Notes: a model not told the origin generated them from the sequence alone. Positions 27,579 to 36,151 are shown, counted from the stretch's first letter. The stretch: DNA of 36,397 nt from Elusimicrobia bacterium UBA4817 (GCA_002402375.1 DHFT01000050.1:1-36397), one strand, 5' to 3'. Program-made: numbers and translations.

Positions 27579-28802
27579 ATGTCAAAATGCCGTTTTGTGT
27601 TTTTGCTTTTACTTATCACCTTATCACCTTATCACCTTATCACCCGCCTTTACGCTGAACTTAAAATCACTCCCGTTGCCAACATTTCGCTTCTTGGCGG
27701 GCAGTATTTCCTTGAAGGAGAGCAGGATTCATTTGCGGGCAATGCCGATATATTTTTCGCGCCGGTTATCAATTTTTCCGAAAGCACGGCGCTTTTGCCG
27801 ATTTATCAGGGACTTTATTCCGGTACGAAAGACGTCAGGGAACTTGTTGGCGGCGGAACTTTAACAAGAGAGGTTTTAGACAATTCGTTAACGCTTAAAC
27901 TTACACACAAATTTTCCGATACATTCAAGGGGAAAATAAAAGCCGGTTACAAACTTGAATATCTTGCCGAAACGAAGGATGAAAAACTTGGTGACGGCTT
28001 GTTTGATTACAACCGACTTATCGGCGGAATTGAAGGTGAAAAAAAATATGAAAGTTGGAACTTGCGGAGCGGCTATGATTTTTACATAATGAGTTATCCG
28101 AATTATTCCTCGCTTATTACGAGTTATCAAACCTCAATTGACACCGCAACATATACTGAAATTTCCGAAAACGCCGGCGAGGATGTTCTGGACTACTCAA
28201 CCCACGAGCTTTTTGTTGAAGGGCTGCATTTATTCAACGAAACGACAACCGGCAAAATTATGTACGATATTGCCTACAAAAATTTCAGAGACCAGACGCT
28301 CGTCCGTTCGGACGGCAGTTTCTCATCAAAAAAGAGAAATGACCTGGTGCATCTGCTCACTTTGGGAGTGGCGAAAAATCTGCCGAAAGTTACGGCATCA
28401 ATTTACAACTCTTTTCAGTATTATGATTCAAACCAAAACTCTTACGATGCCAACAGAACACAATATAATTCCGGTTATTACGATTTTATTCAGGATAATG
28501 TAACGCCGTCGTTAACATTTAATCTAAAAAATAATTCCAGATTAAATCTCTGGTGGGACATCGCTTACAGAAAATATATCAACAGACCGTCGCAGGATGA
28601 AGAGGGAAATTACAAAACATCCGAAATTTCACAGGTCACAAACACCACCGGACTTTCTTTAACAATTCCCGTCTATAAATCTGTTTCAATAAAAACCGCA
28701 GGCAGTTACAGGGATTCAACATCCAATAACAGATACGAAGCGAATTACAGATACAATTACAATACTTCAAACTATTTCGCCGGACTAAACTGGGAATATT
28801 AA
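27579..28802 (+). CDS. Predicted outer-membrane beta-barrel protein
   Basis: After a signal peptide (ending near RLYAE) the protein is a long series of alternating polar/hydrophobic strands rich in Tyr, Ser, Asn and Thr. Examples are LTLKLTHKFSDTFKGKIKAG and WNLRSGYDFYIMSY. It ends in FAGLNWEY, with the terminal aromatic typical of outer-membrane barrels. I do not recognise a specific family. The start is the ATG at 27579 with GGAGG at 27568-27572 (6-nt spacing); an upstream in-frame ATG at 27561 overlaps the FecR stop but lacks a site. The operon context with a FecR protein is shown; a shared function is inference. Confidence 0.8.
   Translation: MSKCRFVFLLLLITLSPYHLITRLYAELKITPVANISLLGGQYFLEGEQDSFAGNADIFFAPVINFSESTALLPIYQGLYSGTKDVRELVGGGTLTREVLDNSLTLKLTHKFSDTFKGKIKAGYKLEYLAETKDEKLGDGLFDYNRLIGGIEGEKKYESWNLRSGYDFYIMSYPNYSSLITSYQTSIDTATYTEISENAGEDVLDYSTHELFVEGLHLFNETTTGKIMYDIAYKNFRDQTLVRSDGSFSSKKRNDLVHLLTLGVAKNLPKVTASIYNSFQYYDSNQNSYDANRTQYNSGYYDFIQDNVTPSLTFNLKNNSRLNLWWDIAYRKYINRPSQDEEGNYKTSEISQVTNTTGLSLTIPVYKSVSIKTAGSYRDSTSNNRYEANYRYNYNTSNYFAGLNWEY
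27604..27644 (+). repeat. CTTATCAC repeat, identical copy of the deacetylase signal region
   Basis: CTTATCAC repeats four times (27612-27643). The 41 nt at 27604-27644 are identical to 5187-5227 and read in the same frame, giving FLLLLITLSPYHLIT in two unrelated proteins. Confidence 0.95.
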
Positions 28803-28803
28803 T

Positions 28804-29202
28804 GTGAAAATCGTTTTTTATCCGGATGAAAAAAATGTCCGTAAAATAATTAAAGAGGACGACCCGGTGTTTTTATTGGTTTCTTATGACGGGGAAGAGG
28901 TTCTGGTTGCTCCTGCAGACGAAGTAGTGGAACATTCCATAATGTTGAAAAAAATGGACAGAAACGAAAAGGATATTGATAAATATTTCCGCGCTGTCGT
29001 TAATGCTTCCGGTTGCGACTGGACATTTGTTTGTCCTTCCGGTTATAAAAACATCATTGATAAAACCCGTCGTATAGAGCAGTTTTATAACGATGGTATC
29101 ATTGTAATAGATAAAGCATTGAAAAAAATCGGCTACGATGTTCCGATAGAAATTCCGACAAGATACAGAAGACATTTTAATATGATGGGAAACGGAAGTT
29201 AG
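28804..29202 (+). CDS. Small cytoplasmic protein of unknown function
   Basis: I do not recognise this family. It has 132 residues, no signal peptide or membrane segment, and a mixed alpha/beta look: a short strand MKIVFYP, VFLLVSYDGEEVLVAPAD, a helix around HSIMLKKMDRNEKDIDKYF, and WTFVCPSGYKNIIDKTRRI. It starts with a GTG at 28804 only 1 nt after the beta-barrel stop, so it is in the FecR operon. The predicted start is the first codon of a good frame, with a weak GGGA upstream. Confidence 0.65.
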   Translation: MKIVFYPDEKNVRKIIKEDDPVFLLVSYDGEEVLVAPADEVVEHSIMLKKMDRNEKDIDKYFRAVVNASGCDWTFVCPSGYKNIIDKTRRIEQFYNDGIIVIDKALKKIGYDVPIEIPTRYRRHFNMMGNGS

Positions 29203-29268
29203 TGATGTGTAAAAAATCACAAATCCGTATTTTACCGACGATAAAAATATGCCGGACACGGGTATGTG

Positions 29269-29309
29269 TAAAAAAAGTACTTGACAGGTTTCATGTTTTA
29301 CGGTATAGT
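29269..29309 (+). promoter_or_regulatory. Promoter of the giant exported protein (shared 18-nt module)
   Basis: TAAAAAAAGTACTTGACA (29269-29286) ends in the -35 hexamer (29281-29286); a 17-nt spacer and TATAGT (29304-29309) follow. The same 18 nt precede the promoters at 35511 and 36123. CCGACGA lies upstream at 29235-29241. Confidence 0.85.
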
Positions 29310-29347
29310 TTAAGCAGTTGAAAATAAATTTTTTTTGGGGGTGTTTT

Positions 29348-32300
29348 ATGTTGAGTTACCGTAGAGTAAAAAGATTTTTCGGTTTAGTTTTCGCCGTTAC
29401 TGCTTACTACTTACTACTTACTACTTCCTGCTTTTCCGCCGTTCATTTAACTGTTGAAACAGGCGAGGCAGATGCTAAGGTAGCGGCATTGAACTTTGAT
29501 GCAATGCACAACCCGTCGCCAAACTCCGTTTTCAAGCCGGCGGATGCTACCGGTAAAGCAGTTTTGGAAATCGCCGCCGATACCGACTACGTCGTTTTTG
29601 CGAATAAGCAGGGTAGGTTTCCGACTTTAAGGGACCAGGTAATGATGGGAAAAGCGATTCCTGTCCGGACAGCGTCGGATATGACCGTCTATTTTTCTTT
29701 AACGGAAACGCTCCCATATGATGTCGGAATTATATACATCGGGCTTGTAAATATCTCTACCGGCGCACCCGTCGTAGGCGATATCAGAAATGTTACAACC
29801 AACGAGCAGGTATCATTTATAATGGAGTTTTTAACTGATACGCTAACAGCCGCGAATACCAATTACGTCCTCGCTTTAAACATTCCCGCGGCGCCCGAGA
29901 ATACATATATTGTCAACATATTTTCTCCGAAAGATAAAGAAGGTATGAGTAAACCGGTTACCGACCCTCTCATCGCCGGCGGCACCGTAACGGTTCACTT
30001 TGATTTTGACACGCAGGAAGCGATGGCCGTCCAAACGCAGGACACCGGTATTACTCCGGATGGAGATGTCGCGTTTGAGGGTGTTGTTGTCAACACAAGC
30101 GGCACCGGTCTTGCCGATATGAATATATATATGTATTGCCAGCCGCCGAATACTTATCAGCCAATAAGGTCTTTTCAGACGATGACCGACTCAAACGGCA
30201 GATTTGCGTTTTACAATATTCCCGCGGACAGCAACTATTATATTAGTATAAACGGACTGGGGTATGAAGGCGTCAGTGATGGTCCGCGTTATTATGCTGA
30301 CCCAGGCCCCGGAGAAGGATATGGGGGTTATACTTACAGCGGCACGAAAATCGTTGTTCCTTTCAATCAACCCCCTGCTACCGGTTATGCACTTGAATAC
30401 AGTTATGCCGCTGCTACCGGCAATAATAAATATGTACTTCCTGCGGTTTATGGACGGCTTAAAGGTATAGTTAAAGTTGGTGACATTCCGCTTCCTTTCG
30501 CCAATGTTCAGGTATGGGGCGATTACGACAAGTGGGCGGGAAACGATATGTTTGCTTCTTCAACTTATACGTGGTCAAATACCGGTTCATCCTCAAATGG
30601 CCGTTTTAGAACCGGCGCCAACGGCGAGTTTGACATCATCGGTTTATCAACCGGGAATATTACATTAAGTGTTTGGTCCGACCTCATAGGTATGAATTTT
30701 ATTTACAATTACAACGGTGACTGGAATGCAAGAGATGCAATGGATTCATATGGTTTTCGTACCGGCCTCACCACTACCGGTTTACCCGGTGACGATGTTC
30801 GTGTTACTATTTCGTCAGAGCCCGCGGCTGTTGGCGTTGTCGGTGGTAATCCGGGATGGATTGTTTACTGTGCTACCGGCGGTATTATTCCTACTACTCT
30901 TGCTGATGGTGTTGTTATCAATATACTGACGGAAGTTGACGGTGCCTGTGTAATAAAAGGAACCATAAAATTTCTTGAAGCGGCGAATATTTCCATTTCT
31001 TCTCCGATTATAGTTATTGCAAGAGAAGAATTTCAGGGCGACTGGTCAACCCATAAATCAAAATCAAGATTCACATCAATTTCAGGCAATTTCCTGAAAG
31101 GCGGAACGACCGACTATGTGATAAATGTTTCTTCCGGTGCGCAATACTGGGTTGATGTTAAATCGGAGTACTGGGGAATTGTCAACAGGTTTGATACGCG
31201 GGCCGACTTTTCAAATGTCCCTTCCGGTGAAAAAGTGCTTGATTTCACACTTGCCCCCGCGGGAAAAATACGCGGCGTTGTTCGTTTGCCCGACGGCACG
31301 ATTTTCAAACCGATTAATGATATGAACGGCAGATGGATAGAAATCAGAGCCAATTCCATGGTAAGCGGCGGCGGTAGTAATGTTCCCGACTCCGGTGTTT
31401 TTGAAATAACAGGTCTTGTGCCGGGGCTTTATCAGGTTGCCACATATGGAAGCGGCCCCGGTTATATTTGGCCGCGGACAATTCAGATAAATGATGTTAT
31501 GGTTTCACCTAACAAAGAGACATATATTGAAATTCCGCTTCCTAACGGTGTAAAATGCGAGGCGCTTGCTCCGACGATGCCGTCTATGCCCGCAGGCACG
31601 ACCGGGTACTATTACATAATGGGCTATCCGTCCGATGAGGTGTTAACCGGTAAGAAAATAGACGCCTTGATGGACAGCGATTCCGACACGCCGGTTTCAT
31701 TTGAGTATGCGCTTTCTACTTACACAAGTTGGGGACAAACGAGGGCACTCGGCTGGCAGCCCACCCTTGCCGCTCCCGGCAGATACAACCTGTATCTTAT
31801 AAAATATGAGATGTTCGGCGGTGCCGGAGAAATGGATTGGGATATGATGCGTTCCGAAAACCAGACAGTTACCGTCATTTCCCAGGCGAAGAATTTTGAA
31901 ATAAAATACGACCCGCTTCAGCCGAATGCCACCACATATATTCCTTTTGAAGGTGCGGTTACCGGAAAAGGAAAAATTACAGGAATGATTACGGGACAGA
32001 ACATCTGGACGACTGCCGACTACGAAAAAGCCAAAAAAGAAGGCGAAGATACCATATTTAAGAATATTCCGACCGTCATGCTTTACGATATAAACGGTAC
32101 CTGGCGCGGATTTTCCGGCGCAAGACCTAGAAATGATTTAGCAAGTTCGCTGCCATGGGAATTATTCTTTAAGGAGCCCAATGAAACAACTAAAAATAAT
32201 GTGATGACAAAGTCACCTCCTTACTATTGTATAGATATGCTTCCGCCGGGAAAATACACACTGGTGGCTGAAACGCCCAACTATCCGCCGTTTATGAAAG

Positions 32301-34201
32301 AGGTTGTGATTTATTCAACTGAGACGGTGCTTGATTTGGATTTTGATGCGATGGCGGGAAGCGGTCTTACAATCTCCGGAACGGTTACATCTACCGACGG
32401 AGTAAAACTTGAGGGTGTTGAGGTTTCGGTTAATCACAAGGCGGCGCAGAAATATGCCGTTACCGATGCAAACGGCGATTATTCAATATCAGGACTTCCG
32501 AAAGGTATTTTCCGTATCTCAGTTTCCAGAGACGGTTATGCCCTCGCGGGAGATAAAATAAATATCGGCGATAGTGTTACGGCGAAGAATTTCCAATTGA
32601 CGAAAGCCGATTCGGTGCTTGCCGGAGTAGTTTTCTCTCAAAAAATACCTTTTGCAAAGACCATCGCCAATGCAAAAATCGCCTGTTATGACGAAACATA
32701 CAATACCCAGAATCCCACAAAATATCTGCCGGTCTATAAATCAAAAACGGATAAAAACGGTAATTACTATATTTCCGGCTTGATTTCGGGGCATCTTTAC
32801 AAGGTCTATGTGATGAATCCCGGCAAAATAGTTGAATATGTTGAAATAACCTCCTCTGCGGCTTACAACAGTCAGGATTTTGAGTTAAAATCGCTTCCTC
32901 CGAGGTTGAAAATAATAGTCAAAAAAACGGAAAATCCCAGAAAATATCTGTTTATGTTTGAATCGCCCAAGAAACTGGTTGCGGCGCCCGAGTGCTGGTA
33001 TAATCAGGGCGATAGTTATGATGAAACCAAGGCAATCCAGGCGCTTCCGCTGTCCGGTCCCAACAACACCTATTCGCTTTATGTGAATCTTTTGGAGTCA
33101 AACATCAACCAGAATTATAATATGCAGGTAATTTCCGATGACGGCGGCAAGAAAAATATTGATTACATAAAATTCGGCGGAAATGTCAAGAGACAGGCGA
33201 AAAAAGAGGTTGCTGAAAATATAGCGGAAGGCGGCGATGTGCCGATTGATGAATTGGGTGATGACAATACACAGTTAGGACTTGATGCCGGATGTCTCAC
33301 CGCTTCAACGGTAACAGTTTCCGCGGCGCCGGGAAGAGGCGCACCTTCTTTTGCCATCGGCGGGTTTTCAACAAACATCCCGTCGTTTAAGTTGCAGGGA
33401 ACGGACAGTTCACTCGCAACGGAACTTATAAATGTGGATGAATCGTCGGTCGCCAGCGATGTATATCAGGTTGATTTGGCAAATTCCCAGATGAATAAAT
33501 CCGTAACGCTTTCGTTGAATTACGACAAGGAAAAAGTCGGCGAAACCGACCTTGAAAAATTAAAGGTTTATCAGTATAATTCCGATAAAAGGGTTTGGGA
33601 ATTAGTGCCGGGCAACAAGACGATTGACCCAGTTTCAGGGACCGTTTCAATTGATGTTGAATCAATCGCCGATGCAGCAAGTTCTACAACTTCTACGCGG
33701 CTTGCCGGCAGAGCCGTTGTCCAAAACGGAAGATTCGTAGTTAACCGTGCGGCTTCTACATCGCAAACCGGCGTTTTTGCAGTATTCAAGGCGCAGCCGC
33801 CTACAGGTGTTGCATGGAGCGGTGATTTCCAGATGTTCAACTTCCCCAACCCGTTCAATCTGAAAGATAAAACGGTAACGCTTACAAATCCGGGAAGCAT
33901 AGCGGATACCAATACAACGCTTGCCGGGACTAATCTTTCCACAAAAGGGACGCTCATAAAATACTGTCTGCCCGCCGGCCGCTCAGGTGATGTTAAAATC
34001 TTTATATATAACCTCGCCGGCGAACTTGTAAGAGAGTTGGATGACGGCATTCGTGATGCCGGTTATATCTATTATGTTGACTGGGACGGCAGAAATGACA
34101 GAGATGGCGAATGTGCGTCCGGCGTATATTTCGCAATATTGAAAGTCGGCAACAAAACGCTAAATAAAGGCAAGCCGCTTAAATTGGCGATAATAAAATA
34201 A
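29348..34201 (+). CDS. Giant exported protein with repeated carboxypeptidase-regulatory-like domains and FlgD/T9SS-type C-terminus
   Basis: About 1617 residues with a signal peptide ending near SCFSA. At least four or five beta-sandwich units resemble CarboxypepD_reg domains: FEGVVVNTSGTGLADMNIYMY, KGIVKVGDIPLPFANVQVWG, GKIRGVVRLPDGT, TISGTVTSTDGVKLEGVEVSV and LAGVVFSQ. A ZU5-like stretch (SVTLSLNYDKEKVGETDLEKL) follows. The end is FPNPF near residue 1498, then IYNLAGELVRELDDG, WDGRNDRDGECASGVYFA and a short Lys-rich tail. That tail matches FlgD-like/type IX secretion sorting domains and is likely the secretion signal. The start is the ATG at 29348 behind GGGGG; an upstream TTG at 29318 lacks this spacing. 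The next gene is PorV-like. Confidence 0.8.
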   Translation: MLSYRRVKRFFGLVFAVTAYYLLLTTSCFSAVHLTVETGEADAKVAALNFDAMHNPSPNSVFKPADATGKAVLEIAADTDYVVFANKQGRFPTLRDQVMMGKAIPVRTASDMTVYFSLTETLPYDVGIIYIGLVNISTGAPVVGDIRNVTTNEQVSFIMEFLTDTLTAANTNYVLALNIPAAPENTYIVNIFSPKDKEGMSKPVTDPLIAGGTVTVHFDFDTQEAMAVQTQDTGITPDGDVAFEGVVVNTSGTGLADMNIYMYCQPPNTYQPIRSFQTMTDSNGRFAFYNIPADSNYYISINGLGYEGVSDGPRYYADPGPGEGYGGYTYSGTKIVVPFNQPPATGYALEYSYAAATGNNKYVLPAVYGRLKGIVKVGDIPLPFANVQVWGDYDKWAGNDMFASSTYTWSNTGSSSNGRFRTGANGEFDIIGLSTGNITLSVWSDLIGMNFIYNYNGDWNARDAMDSYGFRTGLTTTGLPGDDVRVTISSEPAAVGVVGGNPGWIVYCATGGIIPTTLADGVVINILTEVDGACVIKGTIKFLEAANISISSPIIVIAREEFQGDWSTHKSKSRFTSISGNFLKGGTTDYVINVSSGAQYWVDVKSEYWGIVNRFDTRADFSNVPSGEKVLDFTLAPAGKIRGVVRLPDGTIFKPINDMNGRWIEIRANSMVSGGGSNVPDSGVFEITGLVPGLYQVATYGSGPGYIWPRTIQINDVMVSPNKETYIEIPLPNGVKCEALAPTMPSMPAGTTGYYYIMGYPSDEVLTGKKIDALMDSDSDTPVSFEYALSTYTSWGQTRALGWQPTLAAPGRYNLYLIKYEMFGGAGEMDWDMMRSENQTVTVISQAKNFEIKYDPLQPNATTYIPFEGAVTGKGKITGMITGQNIWTTADYEKAKKEGEDTIFKNIPTVMLYDINGTWRGFSGARPRNDLASSLPWELFFKEPNETTKNNVMTKSPPYYCIDMLPPGKYTLVAETPNYPPFMKEVVIYSTETVLDLDFDAMAGSGLTISGTVTSTDGVKLEGVEVSVNHKAAQKYAVTDANGDYSISGLPKGIFRISVSRDGYALAGDKINIGDSVTAKNFQLTKADSVLAGVVFSQKIPFAKTIANAKIACYDETYNTQNPTKYLPVYKSKTDKNGNYYISGLISGHLYKVYVMNPGKIVEYVEITSSAAYNSQDFELKSLPPRLKIIVKKTENPRKYLFMFESPKKLVAAPECWYNQGDSYDETKAIQALPLSGPNNTYSLYVNLLESNINQNYNMQVISDDGGKKNIDYIKFGGNVKRQAKKEVAENIAEGGDVPIDELGDDNTQLGLDAGCLTASTVTVSAAPGRGAPSFAIGGFSTNIPSFKLQGTDSSLATELINVDESSVASDVYQVDLANSQMNKSVTLSLNYDKEKVGETDLEKLKVYQYNSDKRVWELVPGNKTIDPVSGTVSIDVESIADAASSTTSTRLAGRAVVQNGRFVVNRAASTSQTGVFAVFKAQPPTGVAWSGDFQMFNFPNPFNLKDKTVTLTNPGSIADTNTTLAGTNLSTKGTLIKYCLPAGRSGDVKIFIYNLAGELVRELDDGIRDAGYIYYVDWDGRNDRDGECASGVYFAILKVGNKTLNKGKPLKLAIIK
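29403..29430 (+). repeat. CTTACTA 7-bp repeat encoding the giant protein signal peptide
   Basis: CTTACTA at 29403, 29410 and 29417, then CTTCCTG at 29424. It encodes part of AYYLLLTTSCF. The closing CTACTTCCTGC is shared with the 34349-34376 array. Confidence 0.9.
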
Positions 34202-34295
34202 GCAGGATTAAGGATTAAGAATTTAAGGTTGTCATTGCGAGCCCGTACGGGCGAAGCAATCTCTTAATCCTTATAACTTATTACTTAATCCTGCT
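34201..34295 (+). repeat. Nested inverted-repeat cassette with an ATTGC...GCAAT core
   Basis: The outer arms are AGCAGGATTAAG (34201-34212) and CTTAATCCTGCT (34284-34295). The inner arms are TAAGGATTAAG (34209-34219) and CTTAATCCTTA (34263-34273), identical to the inner arms at 4055-4110. The core (34233-34260) is ATTGCGA, the perfect palindrome GCCCGTACGGGC, then GAAGCAAT. A related core at 35385-35413 has ACCC/GGGT in place of GCCC/GGGC, so pairing is kept. The cassette fills most of the gap before the PorV gene and could act as a transcript hairpin. Confidence 0.8.
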
Positions 34296-34312
34296 GTTAA
34301 ACGGAGGTTTTT

Positions 34313-35248
34313 ATGAAAAAGTTTTTATGTTTGGTTTTAGCAGTTCTTACTTCCCACTTCCTACTTTCTACTTCCTGCCTTTACGGCAAGGGTTTAGGCA
34401 CGACCGGCGCCCAGTTTCTTAAAATAGGAATGGGAGCAAGACCGCTTGCTATGGCGGGCGCTTTTTCCGCGGTTGCGGATGATGTCAATTCAATTTATTA
34501 CAGCCCCGCGTCCTTAACCCGCACCGAGAATAAAGAGGTCTCGGCGACATACTTAAAATATTTTGAGGATGTCAACGCCGGATTTATCGGTTATACCGGT
34601 TCCTGTTCGGAAAAACATTATGTCGGCGTCGGCGTCACATATCTTCAGGTGACAGATATTGAAGAGCGGGATGTGAACGAAGCGAAACTTGGCGATTTCG
34701 GAGCGACAGACATTGCCTTGTTCTTGAATTACGCCAGAAAAGACCTCGCCAGCAAATTGCTTGAAAATCTTGCCGTGGGCGGCGGGTTAAAACTTATCAA
34801 TCAGACGATAGATGATGAAAAAGCGTTCACGGTAGCGTTGGATTTGTCCGCTTATTACCCGGCGGATGACAAACTATCCTTCGCTTTCAACATTCAGAAC
34901 ATTTCTTACGGCGTAAAGTTTATTGACGAAACCGACTCGCTTCCTTTGAACATTAAAGTCGGTGCGGCATATAAACCGGTGAAGGATTTGACAGTAGCGG
35001 TTGATTTGGACGAATACATTATTGACAACAAACTCTATGCTTCCGTCGGTGCAGAGTACTGGATAAAAAATGTTTTAGCGTTAAGAAGCGGTTACCGTTT
35101 CGGATATGACACCTCATCTTTAGGCGACATAGTCGGTCTCGGAGCCGGTGCCGGCGTAAAAATCTGGGGCGTAACCCTTGATTACGCATTCGTTCCGTTC
35201 GGCGATTTAGGCGACACCCACCGTGTCTCTTTCGGCGCCAAGTTTTGA
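34313..35248 (+). CDS. PorV/PorQ-family (UPF0164) outer-membrane protein
   Basis: Members are beta-barrel proteins; in Bacteroidetes PorV carries type IX secretion substrates to the outside. The diagnostic N-terminal block after the signal peptide is present: GAQFLKIGMGARPLAMAGAF, then VADDVNSIYYSPASL. The C-terminal strand RVSFGAKF ends in Phe as outer-membrane barrels do. 311 residues fits. It starts at 34313 with GGAGG upstream, 111 nt after a protein with a sorting-domain-like end, which supports a cargo/carrier link. No PorU, PorT or SprA is in the window, so a full type IX system is not shown. Confidence 0.9.
   Translation: MKKFLCLVLAVLTSHFLLSTSCLYGKGLGTTGAQFLKIGMGARPLAMAGAFSAVADDVNSIYYSPASLTRTENKEVSATYLKYFEDVNAGFIGYTGSCSEKHYVGVGVTYLQVTDIEERDVNEAKLGDFGATDIALFLNYARKDLASKLLENLAVGGGLKLINQTIDDEKAFTVALDLSAYYPADDKLSFAFNIQNISYGVKFIDETDSLPLNIKVGAAYKPVKDLTVAVDLDEYIIDNKLYASVGAEYWIKNVLALRSGYRFGYDTSSLGDIVGLGAGAGVKIWGVTLDYAFVPFGDLGDTHRVSFGAKF
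34349..34376 (+). repeat. ACTTCCT 7-bp repeat encoding the PorV-like signal peptide
   Basis: Four units (ACTTCCC, ACTTCCT, ACTTTCT, ACTTCCT) at 34349, 34356, 34363 and 34370. They encode SHFLLSTSC-type residues in the hydrophobic core. Confidence 0.88.
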
Positions 35249-35498
35249 GAGCCACGCGAATAAAAGTGAATAAAAAACAACGCGAATACACGCGAATAGT
35301 TGTAGCGGTGCGATTGCGATCGCACAATGTAGGGCAGGGCTTTAGCCCTGCTTTGTAGTTGCAGACCCTTGGTCTGCTTTCAATGTCATTGCGAACCCGA
35401 AGGGTGAAGCAATCCCGTTTTTCCGACGATAAAACTTGTCCCCGTGAAAACGGGGAAATCCCGCAACCCCTTACCTCCAAAATAAAAAATAAAAAAAA
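35249..35498 (+). repeat. Intergenic mosaic of five hairpins and ACGCGAATA repeats
   Basis: This 250-nt stretch has no gene. ACGCGAATA occurs at 35254, 35280 and 35290. Five hairpins follow in series: GTGCGAT-TGCG-ATCGCAC (35308-35325), GCAGGGCT-TT-AGCCCTGC (35334-35351), GCAGACC-CTT-GGTCTGC (35361-35377), ATTGC..ACCC-GAA-GGGT..GCAAT (35388-35412) and TCCCCGT-GAAA-ACGGGGA (35439-35456, GNRA-type loop). It resembles an accretion of REP-like elements. AT-rich sequence leading into the next promoter follows. Confidence 0.8.
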
Positions 35499-35539
35499 TA
35501 AAAAAAGTACTTGACAGATTTTAACATTTTTGTTAAACT
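35499..35539 (+). promoter_or_regulatory. Promoter and operator-like dyad of the toxin-antitoxin pair
   Basis: The shared 18-nt block (35499-35516) ends in TTGACA (35511-35516). The -10 at 17-nt spacing is TAAACT (35534-35539). The dyad TTAACA-N4-TGTTAA (35521-35536) fills the spacer, an ideal place for repression by the RHH antitoxin. Confidence 0.75.
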
Positions 35540-35559
35540 TTAATACAGAGGTGATTTGT

Positions 35560-35784
35560 ATGAGGCAGTATGTTCATGTTTCAGCCACACTTGATAAAGA
35601 ACTATCTAAAAAAGTCAATGAGTTTTGTGCGAGAGAAGAACGCTCCCGATCATGGTTAATTGAAAAAGCGGTTAAACAACTTTTAGAAGAAATGGAAGAT
35701 TTGGAAATTGCATATCAAAGAATAATTGTTCCTGAAACCAAGATAATTTCTTCCAAAGAGTTAAGAAAACGGCTGAATGTTTAA
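35560..35784 (+). CDS. RelB/CopG-type ribbon-helix-helix antitoxin
   Basis: A 74-residue protein. YVHVSATLDKELSKKVNEFC followed by RSRSWLIEKAVKQLLEE is the ribbon-helix-helix pattern (strand, helix, turn, helix) of CopG/RelB-type repressors. The C-terminal tail (IIVPETKIISSKELRKRLNV) would wrap the toxin. I choose the ATG at 35560 with AGAGGTG upstream instead of an earlier in-frame codon at 35530 that lies at the -10 element. It overlaps the toxin gene by 8 nt, the usual arrangement. Confidence 0.88.
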   Translation: MRQYVHVSATLDKELSKKVNEFCAREERSRSWLIEKAVKQLLEEMEDLEIAYQRIIVPETKIISSKELRKRLNV

Positions 35785-36037
35785 TATCCGATATGCCAAC
35801 CATGTTGAAAAAGACCTGCGGTATTTACCCCGCGAAATCGTTGAGCGTTTGTTGAATAAAATTGAAACGGTATTAAAAGAAAATCCGTTTGCCGGTGCGA
35901 AGTTGGATTACAGGGGAAAAGAATTATATAAATACCGGGTTAGTACCTATAGAATAGTTTATACAGTAAATACGGAACAAAAAGCAATTGTAATTTATAG
36001 AATTCGTCACAGAAAAGAAGTTTACCGCGGATTGTGA
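35777..36037 (+). CDS. RelE/ParE-superfamily toxin
   Basis: An 86-residue basic protein with the RelE/ParE shape: FNIRYANHVEKDLRYLPREI, GAKLDYRGKELYKYRVSTYR, and the C-terminal strand IVYTVNTEQKAIVIYRIRHRKEVY. The YR..YRI..RIRHRKE..Y pattern is typical of RelE-type mRNA interferases, though ParE gyrase poisons look similar. With the ribbon-helix-helix protein upstream it forms a type II toxin-antitoxin pair. Confidence 0.9.
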   Translation: MFNIRYANHVEKDLRYLPREIVERLLNKIETVLKENPFAGAKLDYRGKELYKYRVSTYRIVYTVNTEQKAIVIYRIRHRKEVYRGL

Positions 36038-36110
36038 TTGGCATCAAAGTGCCATTTCCGACGAGCAAAACTGTCGCTATGCTTACCTCAAACAAAAAAA
36101 ATTTAAAAAA
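36038..36110. other. Short non-coding region before the last promoter
   Basis: CCGACGA (36058-36064), AAAACTGTC and CTTACCTC echo the region before the toxin-antitoxin promoter (CCGACGA at 35423-35429, CTTACCTC near 35470). The rest is A-rich. No gene is seen. Confidence 0.5.
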
Positions 36111-36151
36111 TAAAAAAAGTACTTGACAAATTTTTAGTTTTTTGTTATAGT
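36111..36151 (+). promoter_or_regulatory. Strong promoter, third copy of the 18-nt module
   Basis: TAAAAAAAGTACTTGACA (36111-36128), a 17-nt spacer and TATAGT (36146-36151). The A-tract looks like an UP element. It is the best promoter at this end and reads out of the window. Confidence 0.85.

Noticed and set aside
33571..34050. Minus-strand frame of 159 codons opposite the giant exported protein
   Set aside because: It is opposite the well-supported FlgD-like C-terminus and has no family match.
29420..34380. Lipobox in the giant protein or PorV-like protein (TTSC, STSC)
   Set aside because: The -3 position is Thr or Ser, not Leu/Val/Ile, so lipidation is not supported.
35019..35480. Minus-strand Arg/Cys-rich frame over the PorV end and hairpin mosaic
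   Set aside because: The composition comes from reading palindromic repeats; no start site or family is visible.
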